Positions 1-13,300 of a DNA stretch of 64,000 bases are shown one piece after another; the first letter of the stretch is position 1, and every line of letters starts with the position of its first letter. Both the position numbers and the translations under genes were made by a program. The stretch is from Mesaphorura yosii (taxonomy: Eukaryota; Arthropoda; Collembola; Poduromorpha; Tullbergiidae). The stretch covers positions 1 to 64,000 of the forward strand of contig WIXG01000306.1 of NCBI GenBank assembly GCA_009869945.1, written 5' to 3'. The notes beneath the pieces were generated by a model. It saw only the letters and a list, made by a program, of their open reading frames with translations. It made no database searches and was not told the DNA's origin.

Positions 1-1683
1 GAATAGTCCGTGGATTAAGGCAGAGAGCGGCATCAAGACGACGGCGGGAATTGGTGAATGTGTTTCGCAGGCGATAGCCTAAGAAGAAGCTCAAATCCTT
101 CAATTTATTAACAATTTTATAATGAATGGACTGGCGGATAAAAGTTAGGCGAGGTGAAGTTAAATCAATCTGAATGGCTTTATTTGATGAAGCGGCACAT
201 GACAAATGTCAGTGTCAGTGACAGGTTCATGAAATTAACCCAATTGTCAATTTTTCATTGTGTCAACTGAGTACTGAAGCTTTCATGAAAAGAGAGCTGC
301 TGAAGAATAACCTAATTTAAAGCGTGTTCTCGAATTTCCGAAGATTTTCGCATAAATCGTCTTAAATTCGTCAATTAACAGAAATCTGATGCTAAGCTGC
401 TAAATTAAATGTGGTAAGCAATAATCAGCAAGCAGTAATTAAGTTGGTAAGTTCACGATTGCATTGTGGTTCGCAATTCGCAAAAGCAACTGGCAGTATT
501 ACGAATTCACTCAATTCATTCACGAGCGCAGACATAAATCAAACCGTTCAGTATTTAACTGCGTGCTCTCGTCATTCGCTTCGCGAATTGTACCTTTCAT
601 TTGTCCACGACGTGGACGTGGACGTGGACGTGGACGTGGACGTGGACGTGGACGTGGACGTGGACGTGAGTCACAGTCACCTTCTAAATGCAAATTACCA
701 GCAAGCTGTCAGTAAAATCTTGGTAAATGCAAGTTCCCAGTACTTGCCATTCACTTATCTCGGCGCCCTGCGTCTGCGTTTTCGTCTGCATCTTTATTGT
801 GAGTTCGGCTATCGGCTACATGAAGAAAGACTTGTTTTGGTCCTCTGCTGCAACTGCAAGTGAGGTATTTATTTTTCCACAAGTGCAAACGTGCAATACA
901 CGAATTGAGAATGGAGATTTGCAAATGCTGTTTTTATGTTTTTATTTACAACCCTCGCTTGATTTGGTTTGGCTTGGCTTTCGGTTGGACTCTTACCTTG
1001 ACATTGTTTACCTTAAAAGTTATGCAACACGACAAGACTGCGTGCAGCATGGCCTGAGCATGACAAAGACAACAATGAAATTGGTGATTGGCTAAACAAC
1101 TCGTTGCTCGTGCTTTTGTGTAAGCAGTGCCGTGCCGACTGCCACACGAAAATTGGCCATTAATTTTGGCATTGACTTTCATTGCTTGCATGTGGCTGGG
1201 CATTTCTACTTCTCCGTGCTGCTGTTTGTATATTGCAACTGATTCATAGTATTCATCTTAATTTGCAGGTTAACTTGATTATTGGTTGACCAGGAGTCTC
1301 AACAATAGAAAGATAACAGCTTTTAATTAGCGTGTAACGTATAATTTTGCTCTCCACTGCCCGAGTGCCTCTGACGATCATAATAAAGATCACACCACAT
1401 TTTTTGCAGCAGCCTTGAGTGAAGTGAAGCTTTCGTTATGTAACTGCGAATTGTGCGAAATTGTTTGCATTGCAAACACAAGCAAAAATAAAACAAAGCA
1501 CAGCTGACGAGACGAAGTAATTGTATAATGAAACCCAGTTTTAGTTCCAGCGTTCCTGGCGATGATTAGCTAGGTCAGGTTCTCCAGATTTCTCAAGAAT
1601 TGGAAGCGCAGTAGTGTGATAGTGGGTTTGATAGCTTAACTCAGCGATTAGTTACAAGCTCAACGATTTGGATCTGAAGCAAA
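1..1683. other. Noncoding 5' flank of the F-box gene
   Basis: No open frame here looks like a gene. The stretch holds the hexanucleotide tract at 609-668 and otherwise A/T-rich sequence with short words such as GGCTTGG. It probably contains the promoter and 5' UTR of the F-box/LRR gene that starts at 1684, but I see no convincing TATA box or initiator. Confidence 0.6.
609..668. repeat. (GACGTG)10 hexanucleotide tandem repeat
   Basis: Ten perfect head-to-tail copies of GACGTG occupy these 60 bases, with no interruption. Because the period is a multiple of three, all frames stay open and spell dipeptide repeats (Val-Asp or Arg-Gly), which is why open frames appear here. I do not take them as genes. 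Each unit contains ACGTG, the core recognised by HIF-type bHLH-PAS factors, and resembles part of the ATF6/CRE site; any regulatory role is inference. Confidence 0.9.
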
Positions 1684-3664
1684 ATGGATTCTCCAGATGA
1701 TTTCACCGAAAAACTGGGCGAGACTGGAAAGGCTACAGGGATTTCGGCGTGCCCAGTAAGTTGAATAATGCGACGAGGAAATTAATTGCTGATTACCTTT
1801 CTTTCTTAATTTGACGTTGACGCTTGTAACTCTTTTTAGCCTGAAATACTGCAAGCCATATTCAAGAGTCTGGACCTGCAAACCCTCAAAGCATGCCGTC
1901 AGGTGGGTAAAACGTGGGACCGACTCGTTCGCGACGAACCTTTCTTCTTGAACAAAATCTGCCTCGTACATCGAGCTTTGGGCTTCAAACCCAGCACCCA
2001 GAATCAAATTCCGTGTACCACTGCTGCTGTTGCTGCTGCGAACTCGAGCCCGACAGGCGCGGGCTCCGTGTCTGATTCCGGTTCAACTCTCGCCATCACC
2101 CACTTCCGCCTTCAACAGCTGTACTGCTCCAAGTACGAAGTCAACGCAACGCTCGAGAAATTGTTTGAATGGCTGAGCTCGTACAACACCGAAAATATCA
2201 CGCAACTGGAGATCAGAGCCAGCCAGATTCTGCTGACACATTTCCTAATCATTCTCAAGTGGTTTGAAAATATCCAGCACCTTTCAGTCACGCAGGACTC
2301 ACTCATTTGGAATCCGCTTTCCTCACCGGCTATTGCAGATTCAGGCGAGGACTTGGCTACATCAAACTGGAATTGGTTTCAAGCCCAAAAGCTTCTTATG
2401 CAACTCACGAAGCTTCACATCAGTGTCAAACGACTGCACGAAATTCTGTTTCTTTTCAACGACTCCAATCTACTCAACGCATTTCAGAATTTGCAGGAGC
2501 TTCACTTGGAAGGAAGTCTGGGATCCGACGGCAACTTGAATGCGGGGAATATTTTGGCGCTGATTCTCAGACATAACCACACAACACTGCGGTCACTGAA
2601 ACTGGACGCCTTTACCTGCCAAGTTTATCAAAGAGTGAATACAACGCTGCACTCCTTCGACGCGCGGACTCGGAACGATCTTTTCAACGAATTCCATAAT
2701 TTCTGCCAGATGCTCAAGAATCACAACGAAAGCGCCAACGCCGCAGAAGAAGAGCTGCCACTTCACTGTCTGGACTTCAATTATTTGGAAGAATTATCGC
2801 TGAATCGATTCCCTATTGCCAACATGAGCGACGAACTCGTCCCGCAGTCGTTCTTGCCGTTCCTCCAACAATTGAGAAGTCTCCGTAAATTCTCAATGAG
2901 TCAATTGTACTTCTCCAGCGACACGTCCATCGACCAATTTGTCGCGTACTTCCCTGCCCAGTGCCAAATCAATCTGATAAGTCTGCATTTGTACGTGCCA
3001 GTCCTCAATTTGGACAACATTGTCGACGTGCTTCATCCAAACCACTCCATTCTGGAGTACGAAAATGTCGCGGTTGAATTGGAATTTGAGAACGTCAACT
3101 GGAAGATAATTTACCTGACTTGGAGCTCGTTGCAGCGTGGAAACGAATTTCTGCAGTCGCACCTGTCAAGACTCGTTAAGCTGAAGCTGTACAACGTGTC
3201 TTTCGAGATTGGCGACGAAGAAATGCAGTTTGTGATGGGTGGAGGTGAGCAGTTGGTCGAATTGTGCTTTGAAAACTGCAACCTGCAGTCGCTGACTGAT
3301 TCGGGTCTGACTGGACTGAAAAGTAGCTTGTGCGAGCGGGTGAGGATCGATAAAGGCTACCGAGTCAATGAAGAGAGGGATTACGATGGACTGTCACTGT
3401 CAAAATTAACAAGTAAGCTTCGACATTCGCGAGGGCGGCATGCTAAATTTCAAATCCTGATTTTTATTCACAGGACTCAAATCTCTACGTCTTGGGAAAA
3501 TCGGCGGTCTCGTGACGGATGCAAGCGCCCGAATGGGATTTGATAAACTTCCGAGCTTGCAACACCTGGTCATCTTTCAGCGCCCGCAAATGTTCACTCC
3601 GGATGGGATCGAGCACATGATCAGGCATCGAAGATATTATTTTTCGTACCATGATTTTGACTGA
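1684..3664 (+). CDS. F-box/leucine-rich-repeat protein (probable SCF substrate adaptor)
   Basis: Three exons: 1684-1755, 1840-3412 and 3474-3664, giving 611 residues. The two introns (84 and 61 nt) are GT-AG and keep frame. The N terminus (about residues 22-60) reads CPPEILQAIFKSLDLQTLKA followed by CRQVGKTWDRLV, the pattern of an F-box, which binds SKP1 in SCF ubiquitin ligases. The rest is a run of irregular leucine-rich repeats, for example LQELHLEGSL, LEELSLNRFP, LVKLKLYNVSF, LKSLRLGKIG and LPSLQHLVI, expected to form the substrate-binding surface. The start is the first in-frame ATG (AAAATGG). A frame that continues through intron 2 would give an alternative C terminus, but splicing restores the LRR pattern, so I prefer the spliced form. 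The orthologue and substrate are unknown. A polyadenylation signal AATAAA lies at 3750-3755. Confidence 0.85.
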
Positions 3665-3731
3665 AATACTGAACACGGACACGCCAAGACCCCATTATCA
3701 CAATTAGACTGTAACTTGGAAGGTAGAACTC

Positions 3732-3755
3732 TTTATTACGTAGATTTAGAATAAA
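3732..3755. terminator. Overlapping polyadenylation signals of the F-box gene (+) and laminin alpha (-)
   Basis: AATAAA on the plus strand at 3750-3755 serves the F-box gene. TTTATT at 3732-3737 is AATAAA on the minus strand, about 180 nt past the laminin stop. The two convergent transcripts should therefore overlap by some tens of bases at their 3' ends. Confidence 0.6.
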
Positions 3756-3914
3756 GTTCAATGGCAGTGAAGAAGTAGCTCATTGCGTCACAACTCACAA
3801 GAGATTGTGCATTTGTGCAAAGAAAAGAAAAAGGAAGAAATAAATTAACCACGCAAAATTAAATGTAAATTGAGTTCCAGCGAAAAATGGAGGCGTTGAT
3901 CCCAAAATTCAGAT

Positions 3915-6900
3915 TCAGTCTGTTGGGCAGGAATGCTGCGCCACACTTCCAGAAATGGCGTCATACGTAAAACTGAGGGCTGTCTTGTTGCCTTCAATCT
4001 GCACGTCTTTGATGCAGCCGACAAACTGCTCTGCCGTCTCGATCCCGGGTCGATTGTACGGGCTCGGATGTCCGCCAAAGTACAGCGGGTTGTTGGTGTC
4101 CGTCCACGTCGTGCCTGCATTTCCGATGCCGGGCAGGGCGAAGGTGTTGTCGACGGAGAGTGTGACAACGTTCTTCGTCTTTCCAACTGCAAGCGCAAAG
4201 AAAACAAGAAAGCAATCGTTAATTGGATGCCTGAAACTAAAATTCGTCGGCTAAGCTGTCTTGAATTGAACTCACCTTGGATGGTATGCCAGGTCCCGTC
4301 GCACAGGTCGTACTGATCCTTCGTGAAACTGCTTGACAGCGCTCCTTTGCCGTTGTCCACCGTGAATTTGATTGTTCCGTTGATCATCTGTAGGACCAAA
4401 TAGTCTTTTCGTCCATGCACAGCCATAATCAAGCCCGTTGGAGTCCGTGGCTTGATTTTCATGTTGATCTTAAAGCGCTGGAAGACTCTGAAGTTGTTTC
4501 CTATGAAAAACACGAAGAAAGATGCGTCTCACACACGAATGCTGTGCATCGAGGCGAAACCAATAAAGCATAACCAGAAATTTACCAATTGTCATATGGC
4601 CCGCATTCGGATAGAAGAAGTAGCCTGGCTCGACTTCGTCTGTGCACGGCTCGATGGAGTGTTTGACGAATGGCTGCGTGAGCGTGCCGGCGGCTTGGCT
4701 CCACAGATTCCTGAGACATCCTCTGAACGGCCACGTCATTCCCTGCAGTTTCTTGACTGTGTCTCGGGAACTCCAAAGATCGGCGCTCAGCCCACCGACG
4801 TACAGCGTCGTGCCGGCGTTTATGTCCCGGGTCTGACCGCCGGAGCTTCCACGTGCTATTTCTCTGCCATCGATTTTCAGGGTCCCATCCTTCTGGTTCT
4901 GGCTGACCGTCACAGAATGCCAGCGCCCGTCGCTGTACCCAGCGCTGGAGTTGAGCAGCGCCACGGAGGAGCCCGGATCAAATGCTAAGGAACAAAAGCA
5001 TTAAGTATTGATACAATTAACTCAAAATGGCGTCTCGTAACTTACCAAAGTGAACCGAACCGCCAAGAAGATAAACAGCAATGAAATCGTTAGAGAACGT
5101 GTTCGTCTTCATTAAAATGAGCCCATTCGGCGAAGTTGTCTTGAAGTCGACGGAATACTCGGATGAACTGCCGTCGCCTTGTGGTTCCTGGAATTCGAGT
5201 CGCGACGTCTTCTCGAAATTGCCGAAACGAATTCCATCTTGGAGTGTCACGCTGTCATCGAGAGGAAGCGTGGACCTCAGCGGGAGGGCGCACTGCTGGA
5301 ATGGTGTCGGGGTTGGCTTGTCGAGCGTGCGCGGCTTCTTTGTGGTTGTGGGCTCCTCTTCGAACACGATGTCAGGAAATTCGTCGTCGTCAATCGGAAT
5401 TCTTTTCGGTGGCTCAGTTGTCGTTGTGCGTCGCGTGGGCGTCGGTGCAGGACGCGGCAGCGGCTGCGGCGACTCTTCTTCGCCATCTTCCTGCGAACTT
5501 ATTGTCGGACTGATGATTGACTCCGGCCTGTTCTCACCCGTAAAGCAATTTTGCGAGACGGAAGTTCCTACGCTTTCCGAGTCTCCGAACGTAACTCTCT
5601 GCCCATTGAAATTGATGTCAGTCAGGCAGCCTTGGAACGGCGACGTGGATGCCGCCGTGTGCGAAGGAATCACGTAGTCAGGCGGGTGTCCTCCGAAGAG
5701 CAAGACAGAACCAGGCTGGGTAAGAGTGATTGGGCCGCCAGGAGCATCTTTCCTGAAGTTGAAAGTAAGAAGAATTATGTTTTGACAGCACAAAATGTTG
5801 CAAGCGTTCTAAATTGACTAAATACTTATTCTTACGCCAAATCTTCGGCATCGTCGACATTCACGGTTAATTTGGTCCGATCCCGAGTGATGGTGACCAC
5901 GTGCCAATTTGCGTCGTTCAGTTGCTGACTCTTGATCTTCGTGCCACCCTTCTCAATAACGTGCAGAGCTCCGTTCTCCAGCGAAACCGACACGTAATTC
6001 TCACGAGTGGGGTCGCTTCCGTAAAAGATGAGCCCGTTCGTCGCATTGCTTCGGAATCGGAAGTTCAGTTCAAACTGTTCGTCAGATGGTCGAGAAATGG
6101 CCGGTCCATCCGAAGTTGCGTCCCCGATCGGTACTTTGAGGTACCCGTCACCATAAAACGTTGCGACCTGTTCCACTTGCGAAGGCGGGCAGCCGACCAT
6201 CGTATCCCTCGTGTCCGTGGCGCTAGTCAAGTCAACGGCCGAGTTGTCAATCAGCACATTGTCGATGCAGCCATCAAAGTCTTTGTTGGTCACATCCGGG
6301 AATTCGTGCTTTCCAGGATATCCTCCGAAATACATGTAATCGGACACGGCGAGTGTATCCGCTGTCGGAGGGCTTCGCACCTGCCGTGGCGGCCCGTCGT
6401 TGATCCGCAGCAGCCCAGTCGCTCCTTCCCGAGCCACATCGATTTTGTGCCACCGCCCGTCGTTGTACACTTCCGGTGAAATGATGGATCCCGTTCCGGA
6501 GCCGAGGTTGTACTGGAACACGACTCGTCCGTTGACAATCTCCAGCGACATAAACTTCTTCCCTTTTCCGACCAAGAAAATGAGCCCGTTTGCGGCCCGC
6601 GTTCGGAAATTGAACCTCACGGCCGCCTCTTGAGCGAATCGGTACTGTCTCGAACTCATGATTGCGTAGCCATTTCCAAGGAATCGCAGGCCTCGTTCAG
6701 GGCGTAGGTTTAAGAATCGATCTCTGAAATTATGAAATTACAACAGCTGTTAATTTTCGCCTGCGCTATAAATTGGCTTATCGCCCTACGATGACCCAAC
6801 CAACCTTTCTTCCGCCGGGAGGACGTGATGAGCATCGTTAAAGTTCCAGAGCCCAACTCGATGGCCACCGATCCTCAAATCTTCTATGACGCCCCGATAG

Positions 6901-7390
6901 CTTGACTGTTTGACAGGGTTTCTAAACTGGCCAGGAGGGAATCCTCCGACGAAGAGCTTGGACGTGTTTCGATCGACGTTTAGCAGTGATTTGGTTCCTT
7001 GCCGATAATAATCCGAACTGGCGTACTCAATCGGGCGGCCGTCATTCGTCTCTTCGGAGATGGTGAATTTGACTCTTCGGCCGTGCCGATCGACGCCAGC
7101 TTTGTACCATTTATCATCCGCCACGTACTTCTCCTGAATAACGAATCTCTGCTGCCCGGACCCGAGATCAAGGTAGAGGATGGGGTAACCTCCGTCAATT
7201 TCGATTGCAATGTAGTCATCCTACGAAATTCGAAAAATATTCAGATTTTGACGAAATCTTTGCAAGTGAACTTGAATTACGCGGGCAAATTACCTCCGGT
7301 CGTCGTCCAACTTCATTCCCAAGGAAGAGGAGGAGTCCGTAAGGGTCTTTTGTCTTGAAGTAGAATGAAATCTCTGTTCGAACTTGCTGA
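3915..7390 (-). other. LanA: Laminin alpha: LG1-LG5 domains with LG3-LG4 linker
   Basis: Exons 7294-7613 (end), 6805-7220, 5836-6723, 5046-5752, 4586-4984, 4276-4500 and 3915-4186. LG signatures recur: [34 protein letters not shown] and GLIMAVHG, each followed by DGRWH-like and GGxP/FxGC motifs. Between LG3 and LG4 (about 5270-5530) lies a spacer rich in Pro, Thr and Glu with Arg pairs ([14 protein letters not shown]), a likely site of proteolytic cleavage as in other laminins (inference). LG4-5 are expected to bind dystroglycan and heparan sulfate. Confidence 0.9.
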
Positions 7391-10300
7391 GAGTCGAGCG
7401 ATTGCGGATTTGCAGCGATCAGAGTCGAGCTTTCGTTAAAATTCATCCCGACTTGGACTCTGTTTGCGAGTTCTCGAGCGGATGCGATCCGAGCTCTCAA
7501 GTCAGTCAGCAGATTTCCAATTTCTTCTCTCTTCTGGTCGAAGAACGGGCGTTTTTGAGCCAAATTATCAGTTATCACCACGGAAAGTGGAATCGAGTCT
7601 TTTGCTCCTCTCACTGAGCAAAGAAATAGAAAATTCAAGCCTTTTGCATTTAAAGATCACTAAAATGCAACTTACGCTGATTGGAAGACACTTCAACTCC
7701 TCTGTTCAAGTCGTTCACGGTGATCGGTAGCTGCTTGGCGGCCAATTCATCTTTCGGAAGCTGTGTGATGACATTTGAAATGCTTTCGAGTGTTTTCAGT
7801 GCCTTGTTGATGGCCTCCGTCGATTTCTGGTTAGATCGATTCAAATCGACAGTGTTCGGAGCTGCGGCGTTTGTTCGGTCCAATTGCCTGCGATAAGGAA
7901 AGCAAAATCAGTCTACGTCTGAAGAAAACAAAAGAAGATGAGAAGTCTTACTCTCCAATGTTGCTCAGCGAATTATTTGTTCTCTCCGTCACTTTTTTGA
8001 TATCGTCAATCAGCAACTTTGCGTCTCGCAAAGGAATCTTGAGCTTGTCATCAACTTGTGATACAGCCTCCTCAGACTGTATGCGCAAATTTCTTGAAGG
8101 CTCGATTGCCTGAGACGCAGCCGACTCGAGACCGCTTATCTGTAAGCAGTAAGTGCAAAATATGGTTTAAATGAACTGCTGAAGGCCTATGGCCTAAGAC
8201 TAGCATGCAAATTCGGCTTCGGCTTACGATGTCCGTCGCGTTGTCCACGGCGCGCTTCGCGTTCGTGGCGAGCCGTTCGCTTTCCTCCAACGCATCGATG
8301 ATATTCTGATACGCCGTCGCAGCGGCAAATGCCTGCTCCGATGTCCGCTTCGATTCGCCAAACATTCGATCCAAATTGTCCGCTTGTCGTTTCAGCTCGC
8401 GAGCGTGTTCGTGACTCAAATAAAGCGTGTCGCGGTTGTTGCCCAGTTCGGTGACGAGTGTATTATTGCTTTGTTCGAGTCTATCCTTCAGTTCCCGGAC
8501 ACTTCCAAGCACCCGATCTAAGAAAGAAGGATAAAACTTTAGACTTAGCTGAGATGAGATTTTTAAGAGCCTTGGACGAATGCGAACGGCGAATTTCAAA
8601 TTACCGAGATCGTTTGACGTCCGATTGAATTCCTGAACGGCTGGAGGCAGCTTCTGATTAAGCGCCACGGCGCTGTCAATATTTGTCTGCATATCCTTTG
8701 CGCGGCTGTCCAGCAACGCGATTTTCGCCGGGTATCGGGCATCTCTGCAAAATTCGTCCATTGAAGCAAAACTCAAACCAACGCGACGGCGGCGCGGGCG
8801 CATAACGCTTCCAACTCACTTGATTTTGTTGATGATGTCCCTCGCCTTGAAGCTCGTTCCAATGCTGTAATCACTCTCGTTTCTGATGTCCCTCAACTTA
8901 TTCCTCGTCCGTACAATCAAGTCCGACTGCTTCTTGAGTTCGTTACCGAGTTCCTGCAGTGGTCGCACGAATTCCTTCACTTCGTCCAGAACCTTGCCCG
9001 CGAGATCCTTCTCCATGTCCGTTTCGGTCGAGTCGAAGCGAACTCCGAGCATTCTTTCGATAATCGCTCGAGCGTCCGTGATTGCAGCATCGGTTTGGGG
9101 ACTCGAGACTGAAAATACAGTGTGTTGGGCCAGACCGTCAGTTTTCTGAATGCTGAATTTGATCGAATTAATGATTTAAAAAGGAATCTCACGTTGATCT
9201 TTTGCCCGAAGTCCATCCAGCAAATGCTTCGTCTCTACAACGGCGGTCCTCGCCTTTACAATAGCGTCCTGAACGTTGGATTCGACTTGGACGGAGCGGA
9301 GCCTTAAAGCCAAACTGGTTTTGGCCTTATCTTTCAAGCTTTCGCTTGTCGCTTCCGCCTGGAAACAAAATGCACGTATTCTATTGTAAATCCTATACTT
9401 CCGTAGCTTTTAGCTTAATTATGCTGCAGGCGATCACAGACCTTCTGTTTGTAAGTCTTAGCGCTGGTTTCCAGCTCATCCACAGTCTGGTAGTAAGGCT
9501 TCAGGTTCTCCTTCGTCGGATCCAAAAGGGCGACGCTGGTCTCGAGCTCCGCCGCAGTCTGATTGAAGTACGTCATCTTCTGCGTTGTGAAGTAGCTCAC
9601 CGCCACGTCCTTTAATAAGAGAAAGGAAAGTTACACCCGAAAAATGTAAATAGACCATTTTCTCCTTGGCTTTTGGTTTCGTTTACGTCAAAGTCCTTCT
9701 TGACTGGATTCAAGATTGAAGCCATTCGATCAGTCTCGTCAAGGAGTTGATGCTGGCAGGACGTGCATCGATGGCACCCGCGTTCGGTCAGCACCCACCT
9801 GTGCGGGCACCGCTCGCAATTCTTCCCTTCGACTCCGGGCAAGCAGGAGCACTGCCCAGTCCGCGGATCACAGCCCATACCGATTGCGTACTCCGTGTTG
9901 CAGGCGCACGCTGAAGAGAGAATCGACCGAGAAAGTCCACTAATTAGCACTGACTACTCAATGTTAATTAATTAATGTGCTACGAGTGAGCCCACTCTTC
10001 CCTCTTACGTTGGCATCCTTCCGGTCCGTAATTCCAGAATCCCTGAGCGCAGTGTTCGCATCTTCGGCCCGTAGCTCCCGGCTTGCAGTCGCACTGACCA
10101 CTCAGATCGTGGCATTGCGTGGTGATCGACGCGATTCCGCAGTTGCATGGGTGGCAACCCGTATCGTCGCAGCGGGAGAGGCCAAAGTGATCCGACTCGC
10201 ACCGATTGCAGTTGACTCCGATGACGTGCGGGAGGCAGCTGCACTCGCCCGTGTAAGAATTGCATTGATGTGTCCCGCATTTGTCGCAGGTGCAGGCCTG

Positions 10301-13300
10301 GCAGTCCTTCGAGATGAGGGCGTCGCCGTAGAATCCTCGTTTGCAGATGTTGCAGGCGGGTCCTGCCAAAAATTGTTGGAAGAACCAAATTTTTCTGGTG
10401 CCAGCACAGTTTCTTAGAGACTAATTGGGAAATTTTACCTCCAGTATTGTTCATGCATCGCAGGCAGGCTCCAGTCACCGTGTCACAGGACGAAGGGTCG
10501 TTCATGTCAATATTTCCGGAACACTGGCACGGCTTACAATAATCACCTGGAAATGGCGAAATGAACTGGTTAAAACAACTTACGAAAGAACATCTTACAA
10601 ATTAAAAAGGAAGAAAAATGCAACGGAGTCTACCTGGAGTTTCGGGTGACCCGTAATGACCCGGGTTGCAACTCTCACAAAGAAGCCCGAAATAGTTTTC
10701 TTTGCACTCGCAGCTGACTTTTGACCCGTCTCGGGAGAATTCGCAGCTGGTCGCAAAACTAATTACAAGAAAAAAAATATACTAAGAGGCTCTGAATTAA
10801 CCTCAACAAAAACAAGCGTAAAGTGGCTCAATTCCACTGAACCGTTTGGCGTCTTGCTGCTGCCCGCCTACAACTTACTTGTTGGACGGGATCGGGAGTG
10901 GGCACGCACAAATCAGGCAGTCGTACGGAGTCCCTTGGGTCGCATCGCCGTGATAACCGAGCTCACATTTCTCGCAGTGCTCCCCACGAGTGTTATCTGC
11001 GCAGAAATCAGAAAGTGCTCAATGCTTATCAGTGACGTTAACTGCAGAATCGCTGCAAAAATCACAATCTTATCGTTACCTCTACAATTGTAACAAACTC
11101 CGGAGACTGGATCACAAGAATCTAGCAAGATAAGCAGAATATCGTGGTTAATCAGCTCATTCTGTGATTAATTGCTAATCAAATCAGACATGACATAACG
11201 TAAACGTAAACGCGTACCGGCATGGCGATTGCAGTTGCAAGGCACGCAGTGGCCTCCGAATGGGCCGCTGGTGGCTCGATAGTACGTCGGTGCGCATTCC
11301 TCACAAGATAAGCCGATATAATTCCTGGGGCACGCACATTCTTCGACGGCTAGCGCTCGATAGTCGCCTGGATCCACCTCCGACTCGACGGCCACGCCTA
11401 ACGTGAACGACGCCAGTCTAAAAGAGAATTATTCGTAAAATAAGAAATAAGAATATAGTTCAGTTCAGAATTCCTAGTTCCGTAGATACTAGTTGATCGA
11501 CTACTTTTACCGATTTGGAGTATTTATACCTTATTTCCTTAGTTCGCTTCCAGTAGGTCCCACGAATATAAATCGACGTGAGGCCCCGCAGCGCAATCAT
11601 CAGCTGATCTCTCGTGGCCGACACCAGTCCAGCCGTGCCGGAGCTCTCGACCAGGAAATTCTCTTCACGAATTGGCAAATTCATTCGCATCGTGTGTTCT
11701 CCGTCCAGGTGATCGATTGTGAAGTGGAAGAGTCGAATAACGTCTTCAGAAGGCGCGAGTTCCCTGCCTTCGATGATCACGTCCGCAGCGCCAAAAATGT
11801 CCCGATCTGGTCCATTGAGTGGCTCCGACACCAGACTGTAGCTCAACATGCCTCCATACGAAGTCAAGAAATTCCCGTTTAACGCAGCTCGGAAATACAA
11901 AGTCTGCGTCTCGTTTGCCGTTGGAATCGCAGGCCCTCGCATGTAAACCGGTACGAATTGTGCGTCTTCCGGAGCGTCGTCGACTTGAATCTCGTGGTTG
12001 ATGACGTTCGTCAGAAAATTCGTCTCTCGCGGATTAATCGTCAGGGCACTCCATTCGGACTTGCCCACAGTGATTTGAGTGAGACGGAGCCGTGACGAGG
12101 AGCAGCGTGTCGTCTTTCCAAAGCAGAAACACTTCGTGCAGCCGTGCGGGTTTCGTTCTTCCAGGTTGAAGGTTCCCTGCTGGCATGTGTCGCAGAAGAC
12201 TGACGTGACAAACTGCCGACAGTAACATTCTCGGGTTTGCTGGTTGCAAATCTGCTCCGTAGTTCCTCGCGGGTCGCAGCCACAAAATCTGCATTCTGGG
12301 AAATACCAATGACCAGCCAGGCAAGAATCGCAGGCTCGGCCAACAACGTTCTCTCGGCATCTGATAAACAACCACATTTCTTCATCAATGCACGATTCTT
12401 CGACACGGACGCAATCGCAGTGAAGATTTTTTTGTTTTTTTACTTACACGCAGGTTCCATTGTTCAGGTCGCACTGCAAATAACGCCCTCGAACTCCTTC
12501 CTCATTGCAGGCGCAGTCTTCACACCCAATCAGGTGATCAAATCCATACGTGTACGGCGCGCACGTGTCACATTTTGCGCCAATCACGTTCCTGGGGCAG
12601 ATGCACTCTCCTACGATACGATTTCAAAATCATTCTTGCATTTCCTGATTTTCCTGTGTTCTTACCTGTGTTTTCATCGCACAGCGCCGTCGACGGACAA
12701 TCGCAAGGTTTGCATTCCGGAAATCTGTAATGCCCCGTCCTGCATCGATCGCACCGTCTTCCAATCACGTTGGGCAGACAATTGCACTGACCACCGAATA
12801 CAGAACACTGAAAATCGTGGGAGCCATCCCGATCGCAGTGGCAGTGCTTTGCCTGATTGTTGTAGTGCACGGACAGCGAAAAGACTGAGTCGCGACAAAA
12901 TCCGGAGGTATCAGGTGGGAGATAAAAGTGATTCTGCCCGCATTCCGAAATGAATCGGGCCGTCTCTTCGAAACGATTGTGTTCCAGGAATCGCTGCGGG
13001 ATTTTGACGTAGTCTCGAATGCGATCGTCGTCCGGCACCGCCATGGCGAGCACGTAGTCGATCCACACGTCCTTCGGTGCTTGTAGCGTGATTGTGAAGT
13101 CGTCCTCGATGTAGAATCGCGCGTTGCCGTCTTCCTGAGCGATTTGGGACCTGCAGCCTTCGATGGACGGGCAATGCGCCACGGGCAGCCGTGCCGCGTA
13201 ATGCTGGCCATTTTGTATGATGACGTCCGTGGAAAACTCTGGATAATTCGGCTGGTAGTAATGCACAACGAACATGTACTCGCTGGCTTTGGGCACTTTT

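Noticed and set aside
411..863. Plus-strand open frames spelling (Val-Asp)n or (Arg-Gly)n
   Set aside because: They are produced by the (GACGTG)10 tract, which keeps every frame open; the flanks show no coding character and there are competing frames over the same bases.
5081..5677. 198-codon plus-strand frame inside laminin
   Set aside because: Antisense shadow of the laminin LG3-linker-LG4 exon, which has clear family similarity on the minus strand.
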